From the NCBI GenBank assembly GCA_045616885.1, contig JAZLHS010000016.1:1-12088 (forward strand): a DNA stretch of 12,088 nt. The letters are read 5' to 3'. Shown here piece by piece: positions 6,623 through 12,088 of this stretch. The notes under the pieces were generated by a model that ran no database searches, had not been told where the DNA came from, and worked only from the letters and a program-made list of their open reading frames with translations. A program made the translations under genes and the position numbers. The first letter of the stretch is position 1, and the number at the start of each line of letters is the position of its first letter. The stretch comes from RGIG250 sp045616885 (GTDB lineage: Bacteria > Bacillota > Negativicutes > Selenomonadales > Selenomonadaceae).

Positions 6623-7003
6623 CTACTTCTTCCCTAGATATTCCCGACGATTTTCAATCTCTTGATGTATTGCCAGCTTAACAGACTCAAACTCACGCCA
6701 TATCTGCAAATTAGTGAACCTAACAATTTTCACTCCGTGAGCAGCAATCTCTGCTGTCCGTTTTGCATCATACTCCAAAGCAGCGGCTTCATAATGCTGG
6801 CTACCATCCAACTCTATACCTAGTTTTGCCGAGGCACAATAGAAATCCACGATATAGTTCCCAATGATTTTCTGGCGCAGGATTTTTACCGGATATTCTC
6901 GCAAAAAATCGAACCAAAGGTGACATTCTTCTTTTGTCATGTTTTTTCGCATATCTTTGGCTAATGATTTCAAGTGTTTTAATTTTTCATCGGGTGTTTT
7001 CAT
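6623..7003 (-). CDS. DUF559-family nuclease-fold protein
   Basis: The 126-residue protein has the pattern of DUF559 (PD-(D/E)XK/Vsr-like endonuclease fold): an N-terminal helix with RKNMTKEECHLWFDFL (20-34), then RQKIIGNYIVDFYC (43-56), then KLGIELDGSQHYE (60-72), and a C-terminal KIVRFTNLQIWREFESV. The likely metal-binding acids are D53, E64 and D66, with H70 nearby. The length is normal for the small stand-alone members. Its role is unknown; repair or mobile-element functions have been suggested for the family. It is bracketed on both sides by A/B palindromic elements, with an A tail 3 nt from its stop, and its ribosome-binding site is weak (AGAG), which together suggest that it may have travelled with the repeats. 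Confidence 0.82.
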   Translation of the reverse strand: MKTPDEKLKHLKSLAKDMRKNMTKEECHLWFDFLREYPVKILRQKIIGNYIVDFYCASAKLGIELDGSQHYEAAALEYDAKRTAEIAAHGVKIVRFTNLQIWREFESVKLAIHQEIENRREYLGKK

Positions 7004-7060
7004 TTGTTCATCTCTAATTTTCGTTTCTAGTTTTCGTACCCATCAACAGCTACTTTTCGT

Positions 7061-7213
7061 ACCCTCCACCAGCTTCGCTGGTCCCCCTCCCTGCACGCAG
7101 GGAGGACTATCAGACGCATCATCATCGCCATGGAGGACACACGCCTGCGACTGAAGACTGACTAAGTCCGCCCTTTCTAAGGGCGGGGGACCGCCGTCAG
7201 GCGGTGGTGGGTT
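7061..7213. repeat. Palindromic-element cluster 4 (B, half-B, A)
   Basis: B on minus 7061-7107, half-B unit 7108-7138, A on plus 7166-7213. It lies just upstream of the DUF559 gene and carries the same linker (GCGACTGAAGACTGACTAAG) as clusters 2 and 3. The short piece 7031-7038 (TTTTCGTA) just before it is a remnant of the A-B spacer. Open frames crossing here are repeat-derived. Confidence 0.85.
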
Positions 7214-7252
7214 AGACTGATGTTCACTCCACCGGTTTCGCAGGATCTCTTC

Positions 7253-7281
7253 TTGCGAAAACAAAATTTCTGTGCTAAAAT
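7253..7281 (+). promoter_or_regulatory. Extended -10 promoter for the small hydrophobic peptide
   Basis: TTGCGA (7253-7258), a 17-nt spacer, then TAAAAT (7276-7281) preceded by TGC, giving an extended -10. Transcription would start near 7288, about 48 nt before the ATG at 7336. Confidence 0.5.
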
Positions 7282-7335
7282 TTCACTATGCAGCGAAGGC
7301 TGTTGACAGTCGGTTCCCCGAAAGGTGGTGGTCGC

Positions 7336-7416
7336 ATGAGCTTGTACGAAAAGCTTTCAATTTTGATTGCTATTCTGACACTTTGCGCCACGGTTTATTT
7401 TAATGTGAACAAGTAA
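7336..7416 (+). CDS. 26-residue membrane peptide, putative holin-like toxin
   Basis: ATG 7336 gives MSLYEKLSILIAILTLCATV and then YFNVNK before TAA. Residues 7-22 form one transmembrane helix. The start MSxYExLxLxI and the size match the small putative holin-like toxin family (Hol_Tox), which includes membrane-damaging type I toxins of Firmicutes. AAAGGTGGTGG upstream supplies a strong Shine-Dalgarno. An in-frame ATG at 7288 would add 16 residues, but it coincides with the predicted transcript start. A hairpin at the stop codon (ACAAGTA/TACTTGT, 7409-7426) and the terminator at 7441-7469 complete a compact transcription unit. Family membership rests on the pattern only; toxicity is inferred. 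Confidence 0.6.
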   Translation: MSLYEKLSILIAILTLCATVYFNVNK

Positions 7417-7440
7417 TACTACTTGTCCCATAAAAGAGAT

Positions 7441-7469
7441 GAAGCCGGCTATTTGCACTAGCCGGCTTC
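7441..7469. terminator. Strong hairpin terminator after the small peptide gene
   Basis: GAAGCCGGCTA/TAGCCGGCTTC, an 11-bp perfect stem with a 7-nt loop, lies 24 nt past the stop. The plus-side tail is only TTGCG; the minus-side tail (ATCTCTTTTAT) is richer in T. It probably works in both directions, which would suit a toxin mRNA and a convergent antisense RNA. Confidence 0.65.
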
Positions 7470-7523
7470 TTGCGATCTTCACAGGGAGCTGACACGCAAG
7501 AGTCAGCAGCCTTCGTTGTTTTT

Positions 7524-7552
7524 ATATTATCACTAAATTATACTGTTTTCAA
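7524..7552 (-). promoter_or_regulatory. Possible minus-strand promoter facing the toxin 3' end
   Basis: On the minus strand TTGAAA (7552-7547), 17 nt, TAATAT (7529-7524). A perfect TATAAT also lies at 7542-7537 but without a -35. A transcript from here to the terminator at 7441 would be about 80 nt and antisense to the end of the toxin mRNA. Confidence 0.35.
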
Positions 7553-7588
7553 GTATAAAAAATCGGTAAAGGAGTACACACAAGGCGT

Positions 7589-7880
7589 ACCCTCCACCAG
7601 CTTCGCTGGTCCCCCTCCCTGGACGCCAGGGAGGACACACCTTTGCAATACGATAGTGTTTCTAGTCCGCCCTTTTCAAGGGCGGGGGACCGTCGTCAGA
7701 CGGTGGTGGGTTGTCCCTAATTTCGGTTTTCCTTTCGTACCCTCCACCAGCTTCGCTGGTCCCCCTCCCTGGTCGCCAGGGAGGACTATCAGACGCATCA
7801 TCATCGCCAGGGAGGACTATCAAACGCATCATCGTCGCCAGGAAGGACAATTAAGCAGCACCACAATCGCGAGGGATGAC
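7589..7880. repeat. Palindromic-element cluster 5 (B, A, B and a half-B array)
   Basis: B on minus 7589-7636, A on plus 7665-7712, B on minus 7739-7786 (tail-to-tail with A), then half-B units at 7787-7817, 7818-7848 and a decayed one at 7849-7880. Read on the minus strand, the 31-bp units (GTCCTCCCTGGCGA plus a GATGATGCGT-type linker) precede the complete B, so the array is again on the head side. It fills the gap upstream of the small-peptide terminator and ends 11 nt before the tadA stop. Confidence 0.85.
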
Positions 7881-7891
7881 ATGAGCCGTGA

Positions 7892-8428
7892 TTAGTCTAG
7901 ATTCGTATCAGCAACAGCACCACGCCGATTGGCGAAGAAGGATTTCATCTGCTGGCGGCACTGTTCCTCCAGCACGCCGGCTCGTACCTGCAGCTTCGCT
8001 CCCAGTGCCGGATGGCCCGGTATATTGAGGATAGACTCCACCGCTCCCATGTGGCTGTCGGCGGCTCCGTAGACGAGACGCTTCAGGCGACTGTTGACGA
8101 TTGCTCCGGCGCACATGGGGCATGGCTCCAGCGTGACATAGAGGGTGCAGTCGGTGAGCCGCCAGCTGCCCAGCAGCTCTGAGGCGCGACGGATGGCCAG
8201 TATCTCAGCGTGGGCGGTAGCGTCGGTAGTTTCCTCACATTCGTTGCGGGCAGCGGCGATGATGGTGCCGGTGTCGTCTACGATGACGGCTCCTACTGGT
8301 ATCTCGCCGGCTTCGGCGGCTTCGTCGGCCAGCTCCAGTGCGATAGTCATGTTGGCTTCGTCGTTCAGACCGTCGTCCTGTGGGGTGGCGGGAGTGTTTC
8401 TCATGGTGTTATAGCCGTTGTCCTGCAT
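7892..8428 (-). CDS. tadA: tRNA-specific adenosine deaminase TadA
   Basis: The 178-residue protein should deaminate adenosine to inosine at the wobble position of tRNA-Arg(ACG), letting one tRNA read CGU, CGC and CGA. The zinc-deaminase signature is complete: H73-A-E75 (HAE, proton shuttle Glu75) and P102-C103-P-M-C106. PVGAVIV at 44-50, RN at 61-62, SRLKRLVYGA at 113-122 and the C-terminal CRQQMKSFFANRR are typical of TadA rather than of other cytidine deaminases. The N-terminal 22 residues before the conserved core are longer than usual, but GAGG 7 nt before ATG 8428 supports this start. A large inverted repeat lies just upstream of the ribosome-binding site. Confidence 0.93.
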   Translation of the reverse strand: MQDNGYNTMRNTPATPQDDGLNDEANMTIALELADEAAEAGEIPVGAVIVDDTGTIIAAARNECEETTDATAHAEILAIRRASELLGSWRLTDCTLYVTLEPCPMCAGAIVNSRLKRLVYGAADSHMGAVESILNIPGHPALGAKLQVRAGVLEEQCRQQMKSFFANRRGAVADTNLD

Positions 8429-8448
8429 GGGATTACCTCTATAGCAAA

Positions 8449-8488
8449 AAGGAGTGTGAAAAATGATTACTCATTTTTCACACTCCTT
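8449..8488 (-). terminator. 18-bp perfect inverted repeat upstream of tadA (terminator or attenuator)
   Basis: Arms 8449-8466 and 8471-8488 are perfectly complementary (AAGGAGTGTGAAAAATGA and its complement) around a 4-nt loop. Read on the minus strand the second arm runs into TTTTTGC, the form of an intrinsic terminator pointing toward tadA, whose ATG is only 21 nt beyond it. It either ends transcription coming from the pnp side or attenuates tadA. It is unlike the A-E repeat families. Confidence 0.7.
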
Positions 8489-8490
8489 GC

Positions 8491-8502
8491 ATTGTATACA
8501 AT
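8491..8502. promoter_or_regulatory. 12-bp perfect palindrome ATTGTATACAAT
   Basis: It lies 2 bp from the 18-bp inverted repeat on the side away from tadA. TTGTATACAA-type sequences are common operators of GntR-family regulators and the core also resembles a -10 box, but no good -35 is present. It is a candidate operator or promoter piece for tadA. Confidence 0.35.
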
Positions 8503-8515
8503 TTCGTAACTATTG

Positions 8516-8687
8516 CCTCCCCTCTAGGGGAGGTGGCCGAAGGCCGGAGGGGTGACAGGTTTGAAGCAGTATTTCTGCACCCCTCAGTCAGCTTCGCTGA
8601 CAGCTCCCCTCAATGGGAGCCTAGTAGACGGAGTAGCAATTACCTCATCCGTCTCGCTTCGCGAGCCACCTTCCCCAAAGGGGAAGG
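8516..8687. repeat. Palindromic-element cluster 6 (E, D, C)
   Basis: E on plus 8516-8553 (CCTCCCC/GGGGAGG then GGCC-GAA-GGCC), D on minus 8579-8621 (TCAGC/GCTGA with a GAA loop, then the AGCTCCC hairpin), and C on minus 8643-8687 (CTCGC/GCGAG, then CCTTCCCC/GGGGAAGG). E and D are tail-to-tail with a 25-nt spacer; the same E-spacer-D composite recurs at 11440-11545. Together with the tadA hairpin this accounts for the gap 8429-8752. Confidence 0.85.
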
Positions 8688-8709
8688 TCTTTGAACGGAT
8701 TAGCAGTTA

Positions 8710-8742
8710 CCTCATCCGTCTCGCTTCGGCTGACGGATGAGG
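8710..8742 (-). terminator. Hairpin just after pnp, derived from a truncated C element
   Basis: The stem CCTCATCCGTC/GACGGATGAGG (11 bp) with an 11-nt loop lies 10 nt past the pnp stop. The left arm is the tail of a C element (CCTCATCCGTCTCGCTTCG) and the right arm is its complement, so a broken repeat has become a long hairpin. It lacks a T tract in the minus direction, so it may block 3' exonucleases more than it terminates. Confidence 0.5.
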
Positions 8743-8752
8743 TTATTCTCTT

Positions 8753-10825
8753 TTAGGAAAGCAGTACCTTGTGGGATACGTTGACACGACCCTGACGGTC
8801 AATCTCGACGACCTTGACCTGAATCTCGTCGCCGACCTGTACTACGTCCTCGACGCGAGCGACGCGCTCCTTGGCCAGCTGGGAGATATGGCAGAGACCT
8901 TCCTTCCCCGGGAGGACTTCAACGAAGGCGCCGAAGTTCATGATGCGGGTTACGCGGCCCTTGTAGACAACGCCCACTTCTACATCACGGGTAAGCTCTT
9001 TAATCTTTGCAATGGCACGCTCAGAATCCTGAACATTGACAGCGGTAACGAGAACGGTGCCGTCGTCCTGAACATCAATCTGAGTGTTGGTCTCAGCGGT
9101 GAGGGCCTTTATCATCTTGCCGCCCGGTCCAATGACGTTGCGAATCTTGTCAACATCAATGTGAATCTCGGTGACCCGCGGAGCATACTTGGACAGTTCT
9201 TTGGACGGCTCGGAGATGCACTCCATCATCTTGCCCATGATGAAGGCGCGGCCGCGCTTTGCCTGCTCCAGTGCGGAGGAAAGGATGTCGCGGGTGATGC
9301 CGGCTATCTTGATATCCATCTGGATAGCGGTGATACCTTCGGAGGTACCGGCTACCTTGAAGTCCATATCGCCGAGGGCATCTTCCATGCCCTGAATGTC
9401 GGTGAGGATGGTGTAGTCTTCGCCGTCCTTGACGAGACCCATAGCGACACCGGATACGGGGCGCTTGATAGGAACGCCGGCATTCATGAGGGAGAGAGTG
9501 GAGCCGCAGACGGAACCCATAGAGCTGGAGCCGTTGGACTCGAGAACCTCAGAAACGAGGCGGAACATGTAGGGGAACTCCTCAGCGGAGGGGATAACCG
9601 GTACGAGAGCGCGCTCAGCCAGTGCGCCGTGACCGATTTCACGACGACCGGGGCCGCGGGAGGGACGAGCCTCGCCGACGCTGTAGCCCGGGAAGTTGTA
9701 CTGGTGGATGTAGCGCTTGGTCTTCTCAGTGGTGAGGTCGTCAATGGTCTGCTCATCAGCCAGAGAGCCGAGAGTGGTGACGGTGAGAATCTGAGTCTGA
9801 CCGCGGGTGAAGAGGCCGGTACCGTGGGTGCGGGGCAGGATGCCGACTTCGCAGCTTACGGGGCGTACTTCATCGAGAGCACGGCCGTCCGGACGAATCT
9901 TCTCGTGGGTAATCATGCGGCGGACGATGCCCTTCTCGATATCGTGGAGCAGCTGGGCAATCTCCTTTGCCTGATCAGGGTACTCGACCAGGAATTTCTC
10001 CATGGTCTCAGCGTTGATGGCGGCAATGTTTTCGTCGCGGTTCAGCTTGTCCGGGTTGCGGACGGCGGCGTCGAGGCGAGCCTCAGCGAAGTCACGGATA
10101 GCCTGCTCCATGTCGGCAGGTACCTCGAAGAGCTTCACTTCGCGCTTCTCCTTGCCCACCTGAGCAACGATACCACGCTGGAACTCAACGATGCGCTTGA
10201 TTTCCTCATGACCGAAGAGGATGGATTCGAGGATTACTTCCTCCGGAAGCTCATTGGCACCGGCTTCAACCATCATGACGGCATCGTAGGAGCCGGCAAT
10301 GGTGAGGTCGAGGTCGGACTTGGCCCGCTGCTCAACGGTGGGGTTGATGACGAACTGGCCGTCTACACGGCCGACCTTTACGCCGGCGATGGGGCCATTG
10401 AACGGAATATCGGATACGCCGAGGGCGCAGGATGCACCAATCATGGCGGCGATTTCCGGGGCGTTGTCCTGCTCTACGGAGAGGACGGTGGCGATGACAT
10501 TTACATCATTGCGGAAGCCCTTCGGGAAAAGCGGACGAATGGGGCGGTCGATAAGACGAGCCCGCAGGATGCCGCTGTTGCCGGGACGGCCTTCGCGCTT
10601 GATGAAGCCGCCGGGAATCTTGCCTACGGCGTACATTTTTTCTTCATAGTCAACTGTAAGCGGGAAGAAGTCAACGCCTTCGCGCGGCTCCTTGGATGCT
10701 ACAGCGCAGACCAGAACAACGGTCTCACCGTAGCGGACGAGAACGGCGCCGTTCGACTGCTTTGCCAGCTTGCCATGCTCGATGACAAAGGGACGACCGC
10801 CTACTTCCATCTGAAAAGTGTTCAT
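8753..10825 (-). CDS. pnp: Polyribonucleotide nucleotidyltransferase (PNPase)
   Basis: The 690-residue protein degrades RNA 3' to 5' by phosphorolysis and works as a trimer in the cytoplasm. All domains are present in order: first RNase PH domain with FPLTVDYEEKMYAVGKIPGG and the phosphate-binding RPIRPLF near 95-101; the all-helical linker; the second, catalytic RNase PH domain with TGLFTRGQTQ, GSSSMGSVCGSTLSLMNAG and GDMDFKVAGT (485-494); a KH domain with GPGGK at 566-570; and an S1 domain from about 615 to the end. It is slightly short because it stops straight after S1 with no acidic tail. ATG 10825 is chosen because it begins the conserved N-terminus MNTFQMEVGGRPF and has AGGAGG 10 nt upstream; the frame also stays open to 10861. 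It lies 105 nt downstream of rpsO, the usual bacterial pairing. Confidence 0.97.
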   Translation of the reverse strand: MNTFQMEVGGRPFVIEHGKLAKQSNGAVLVRYGETVVLVCAVASKEPREGVDFFPLTVDYEEKMYAVGKIPGGFIKREGRPGNSGILRARLIDRPIRPLFPKGFRNDVNVIATVLSVEQDNAPEIAAMIGASCALGVSDIPFNGPIAGVKVGRVDGQFVINPTVEQRAKSDLDLTIAGSYDAVMMVEAGANELPEEVILESILFGHEEIKRIVEFQRGIVAQVGKEKREVKLFEVPADMEQAIRDFAEARLDAAVRNPDKLNRDENIAAINAETMEKFLVEYPDQAKEIAQLLHDIEKGIVRRMITHEKIRPDGRALDEVRPVSCEVGILPRTHGTGLFTRGQTQILTVTTLGSLADEQTIDDLTTEKTKRYIHQYNFPGYSVGEARPSRGPGRREIGHGALAERALVPVIPSAEEFPYMFRLVSEVLESNGSSSMGSVCGSTLSLMNAGVPIKRPVSGVAMGLVKDGEDYTILTDIQGMEDALGDMDFKVAGTSEGITAIQMDIKIAGITRDILSSALEQAKRGRAFIMGKMMECISEPSKELSKYAPRVTEIHIDVDKIRNVIGPGGKMIKALTAETNTQIDVQDDGTVLVTAVNVQDSERAIAKIKELTRDVEVGVVYKGRVTRIMNFGAFVEVLPGKEGLCHISQLAKERVARVEDVVQVGDEIQVKVVEIDRQGRVNVSHKVLLS

Positions 10826-10865
10826 TTTAATTAATCCTCCTAAACCCTTCCACTGTCTCATTCCT

Positions 10866-10918
10866 GCAGGGATAAGCCCTGCGCATAATGTAAAGAAGCG
10901 GGGAATATACCCCGCTTC
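10866..10918 (-). promoter_or_regulatory. Two hairpins between rpsO and pnp
   Basis: GAAGCGGGG/CCCCGCTTC (9 bp, 10895-10918) comes first in the minus direction, followed by TTTACATT, so it may be a leaky terminator. GCAGGG/CCCTGC (10866-10882) follows, before the pnp ribosome-binding site. In E. coli the same interval holds a terminator and an RNase III site used for pnp autocontrol; a similar processing role is inferred here. Confidence 0.5.
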
Positions 10919-10930
10919 CGGATAACGATA

Positions 10931-11197
10931 TTACTTGCGAAGACCGAGCTTGGCAATGAGGGCACGATAGCGCTCGAGGTCCTTCTTCTGAAGGTATGCG
11001 AGCAGACGACGACGATGACCAACCATCTTCAGCAGACCGCGACGGGAAGCGAAGTCCTTCTTGAAGACGCGGAGATGGTCGGTGAGCTGGGTGATGCGCT
11101 TGGTGAGAAGAGCAACCTGTACTTCCGGAGAGCCGGTGTCACCTTCGTGCTGTGCAAACTCTTTGCAAATTGCGGATTTTTCTTCGTTGGTAAGCAT
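10931..11197 (-). CDS. rpsO: 30S ribosomal protein S15
   Basis: The 88-residue protein matches S15 over its full length (family size 88-89). It contains HEGDTGSPEVQVALLTKRI (17-35), LTDHLRVFKKDFASRRGLLKMVG and RRRLLAYLQKKD, the helices that bind the three-way junction of 16S rRNA helices 20-22. It is a primary-binding protein that nucleates the platform of the small subunit. ATG 11197 is preceded by AGGAGG at 9 nt; the same frame is open further upstream, but only through the leader. It forms an operon with pnp and is expressed from the promoter at 11308-11336. Confidence 0.97.
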   Translation of the reverse strand: MLTNEEKSAICKEFAQHEGDTGSPEVQVALLTKRITQLTDHLRVFKKDFASRRGLLKMVGHRRRLLAYLQKKDLERYRALIAKLGLRK

Positions 11198-11301
11198 TGG
11201 ATAATTCCTCCTGTAAATAAATCTGCCGTCAACCGGGGGTGCGTCGGAGTGTCGCACTCTCAGCTGCGGTACACAATACGCCGACATTCGTCGGCACAAC
11301 T
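11198..11301 (-). promoter_or_regulatory. Structured rpsO leader, candidate S15 autoregulation site
   Basis: The roughly 104-nt leader folds into GCCGAC/GTCGGC (11280-11295) and then one of two mutually exclusive hairpins: GAGTG/CACTC (11247-11259) or GTGCG/CGCAC (11239-11257). ACCG and CGGT can close the second region into a junction. S15 represses its own mRNA in several bacteria by binding leader structures that differ between phyla, so the site is plausible, but the binding mode is not shown. Confidence 0.45.
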
Positions 11302-11307
11302 TCAGGT

Positions 11308-11336
11308 ATTATAGCACAGGGCTGATGCTCTGTAAA
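11308..11336 (-). promoter_or_regulatory. Promoter of the rpsO-pnp operon
   Basis: On the minus strand TTTACA (11336-11331), 17 nt, perfect TATAAT (11313-11308). The start is predicted near 11301. With 11 of 12 consensus bases and exact spacing it suits a ribosomal protein gene. Confidence 0.8.
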
Positions 11337-11394
11337 CAAAAATTTTTGTAGCAGTTGGGCTTCGATTAAGTTATAATTTTTTAAAAAGTATAAT

Positions 11395-11416
11395 GGGGTG
11401 CCTACGGGCGACCCCT
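11395..11416. repeat. Small palindrome of a further family (GGGGTGCC..GGCGACCCC)
   Basis: GGGGT/ACCCC with an inner GCC/GGC and a one-base bulge. Related pieces occur at 11572-11590 and, inverted, at 11819-11837. It precedes the E-D composite. Confidence 0.45.
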
Positions 11417-11439
11417 ACAGTATTTTAAACGTAATGAAG

Positions 11440-11545
11440 CCTCCCCTCTAGGGGAGGTGGCCGAAGGCCGGAGGGGTGACAGGTTTGAAGCGGTCTTTCT
11501 GCACCCCTCAGTCAGCTTCGCTGACAGCTCCCCTCAATGGGAGCC
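11440..11545. repeat. E-D composite, second copy
   Basis: E on plus 11440-11477 and D on minus 11503-11545, with the 25-nt spacer GACAGGTTTGAAGC-(11 nt). Compared with the copy at 8516-8621, both elements appear identical and the spacer differs at only two or three positions. Two non-adjacent loci therefore carry the same composite of about 106 bp. Confidence 0.85.
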
Positions 11546-11649
11546 TATTAGATGTAGCCGCCGTTATCCCAATCGCCTGCGGGCGACACCTACGATAATC
11601 CTCAGCGTAAAAAGTAGGGGCTTGCCGTAAGGAAGCCTCCTCAACACTT

Positions 11650-11781
11650 GTCCTCCCTGCGTGCAGGGAGGGGGACCATGCGTAGCATGGTGGAGGGTTC
11701 GCTAGCGGCTGTCCGAATCTCCGACATTTGACTAACCCACCACCGCCTAACGGCGGTCCCCCGCCCTTGAAAAGGGCGGAC
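11650..11781. repeat. B-A tail-to-tail pair, cluster 7
   Basis: B on plus 11650-11699 (hairpin 2 ATGC-GTA-GCAT, as in the B at 1199) and A on minus 11734-11781, with a 34-nt spacer. It is followed by a decayed fragment (11784-11810) and then the leader of hypF. With the E-D composite and the rpsO leader this accounts for the gap 11198-11861. Confidence 0.85.
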
Positions 11782-11818
11782 ATTACCCCTCCCACCTCGC
11801 TACGCGGGATGGTTCAGC

Positions 11819-11837
11819 GGGTCGCCTGTGGGCACCC
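11819..11837. repeat. Small palindrome GGGT..ACCC before hypF
   Basis: GGGTCGCC and GGGCACCC are imperfectly complementary around TGT. The sequence is related to the pieces at 11395-11416 and 11572-11590 and lies 24 nt before the hypF start. Confidence 0.4.
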
Positions 11838-11861
11838 TATAGCAACTTTGAAAGGAACACC

Positions 11862-12088
11862 ATGACATCCTTTATTATAAAGATATTCGGCATTGTTCAG
11901 GGCGTCGGCTTCCGTCCCTTTGTTGCCAGACTGGCCCGGGAGATGGAGCTCACCGGCTCCGTCTGCAACAAAGGCTCCTATGTAGAAATCGCCGTCAAGT
12001 GCAGCCCGGAGCAGCGGGACACTTTTCTCCGCCGACTGAGGGCCACCGCCCCGGAGCGCGCCGCCATTCTGAAGGTCGCTGTTCGCAC
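11862..12088 (+). CDS. hypF: HypF, carbamoyltransferase for [NiFe]-hydrogenase maturation (5' part only)
   Basis: Seventy-five codons are visible before the window ends. MTSFIIKIFGIVQGVGFRPF carries the acylphosphatase signature (VQGVGFRPF, 12-20), followed by LTGSVCNKGSYVEIAV, which is how HypF begins; a stand-alone acylphosphatase would have GVGFR but not FRPF followed by VxNxGxxVxI. HypF uses carbamoyl phosphate and ATP to make the thiocarboxamide on HypE that becomes the cyanide ligands of the NiFe site. AAAGGA lies 5 nt before the ATG. It is divergent from rpsO-pnp, and no promoter is evident in the repeat-rich upstream gap. The zinc fingers, YrdC and Kae1-like domains would lie beyond the edge. 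Confidence 0.87.
   Translation, partial: MTSFIIKIFGIVQGVGFRPFVARLAREMELTGSVCNKGSYVEIAVKCSPEQRDTFLRRLRATAPERAAILKVAVR

Noticed and set aside
7470..7895. 141-residue plus frame and the 7043-7264 and 7662-7850 minus frames
   Set aside because: They translate the A/B palindromic elements (recurring PSTSFAGPPPW and NPPPxDGGPPPL peptides); they are repeat-derived, not genes.
8771..10834. 687-residue open frame antisense to pnp
   Set aside because: It is the shadow of pnp, caused by codon bias in a GC-rich conserved gene; it has no start signals and no family resemblance.
11508..11795. 95-residue minus frame upstream of hypF
   Set aside because: It runs through the D, B and A elements and is repeat-derived.

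Overview
The window looks like a chromosomal segment of a diderm Firmicute, most likely Negativicutes (Selenomonadales/Veillonellales type). The housekeeping genes (rpsO, pnp, tadA) are of Firmicute character, yet the window also encodes a classical autotransporter with an outer-membrane beta-barrel ending in Phe, which needs an outer membrane. The genus cannot be fixed from the sequence.

Layout from left to right. Positions 1-226 hold no gene I can support, only a terminator-like hairpin. A secreted PheC-like/family-3 solute-binding protein (227-1012, minus) has its own sigma-70 promoter. A large autotransporter gene (1486-4490, minus) is split by a frame disruption exactly at a 7-G tract inside the signal-peptide region; changing the tract to 5 or 8 G restores a perfect signal peptidase site. 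It has a near-consensus promoter preceded by two copies of the palindrome TTCGCGAA. A Tat-type lipoprotein metallophosphoesterase (5128-6132, minus) and a DUF559 nuclease-fold protein (6623-7003, minus) follow. Next come a very small membrane peptide resembling holin-like type I toxins (7336-7416, plus), tadA (7892-8428, minus), the rpsO-pnp operon (11197 to 8753, minus), and the 5' end of hypF (11862 onward, plus, cut by the window edge).

Nearly every intergenic gap is filled with short, GC-rich palindromic elements of at least five sequence families, called A to E here, all noncoding. They share one architecture: hairpin 1, a short purine-rich link, hairpin 2 (often with a GAA loop), and a G-rich tail. 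Families A and B occur as tail-to-tail inverted pairs, and E and D do the same. 'Half elements' (the head arm of hairpin 1 plus a linker) are reiterated in 31-43 bp arrays, and wherever polarity can be judged these lie on the head side of a complete copy. This repeat system, with a DUF559 gene embedded in it, is the least explained feature of the window.

Functionally the genes are mostly independent transcription units: envelope/surface functions (binding protein, autotransporter, exported phosphoesterase), RNA biology (S15, PNPase, TadA) and hydrogenase maturation (HypF). The only clear operon is rpsO-pnp.
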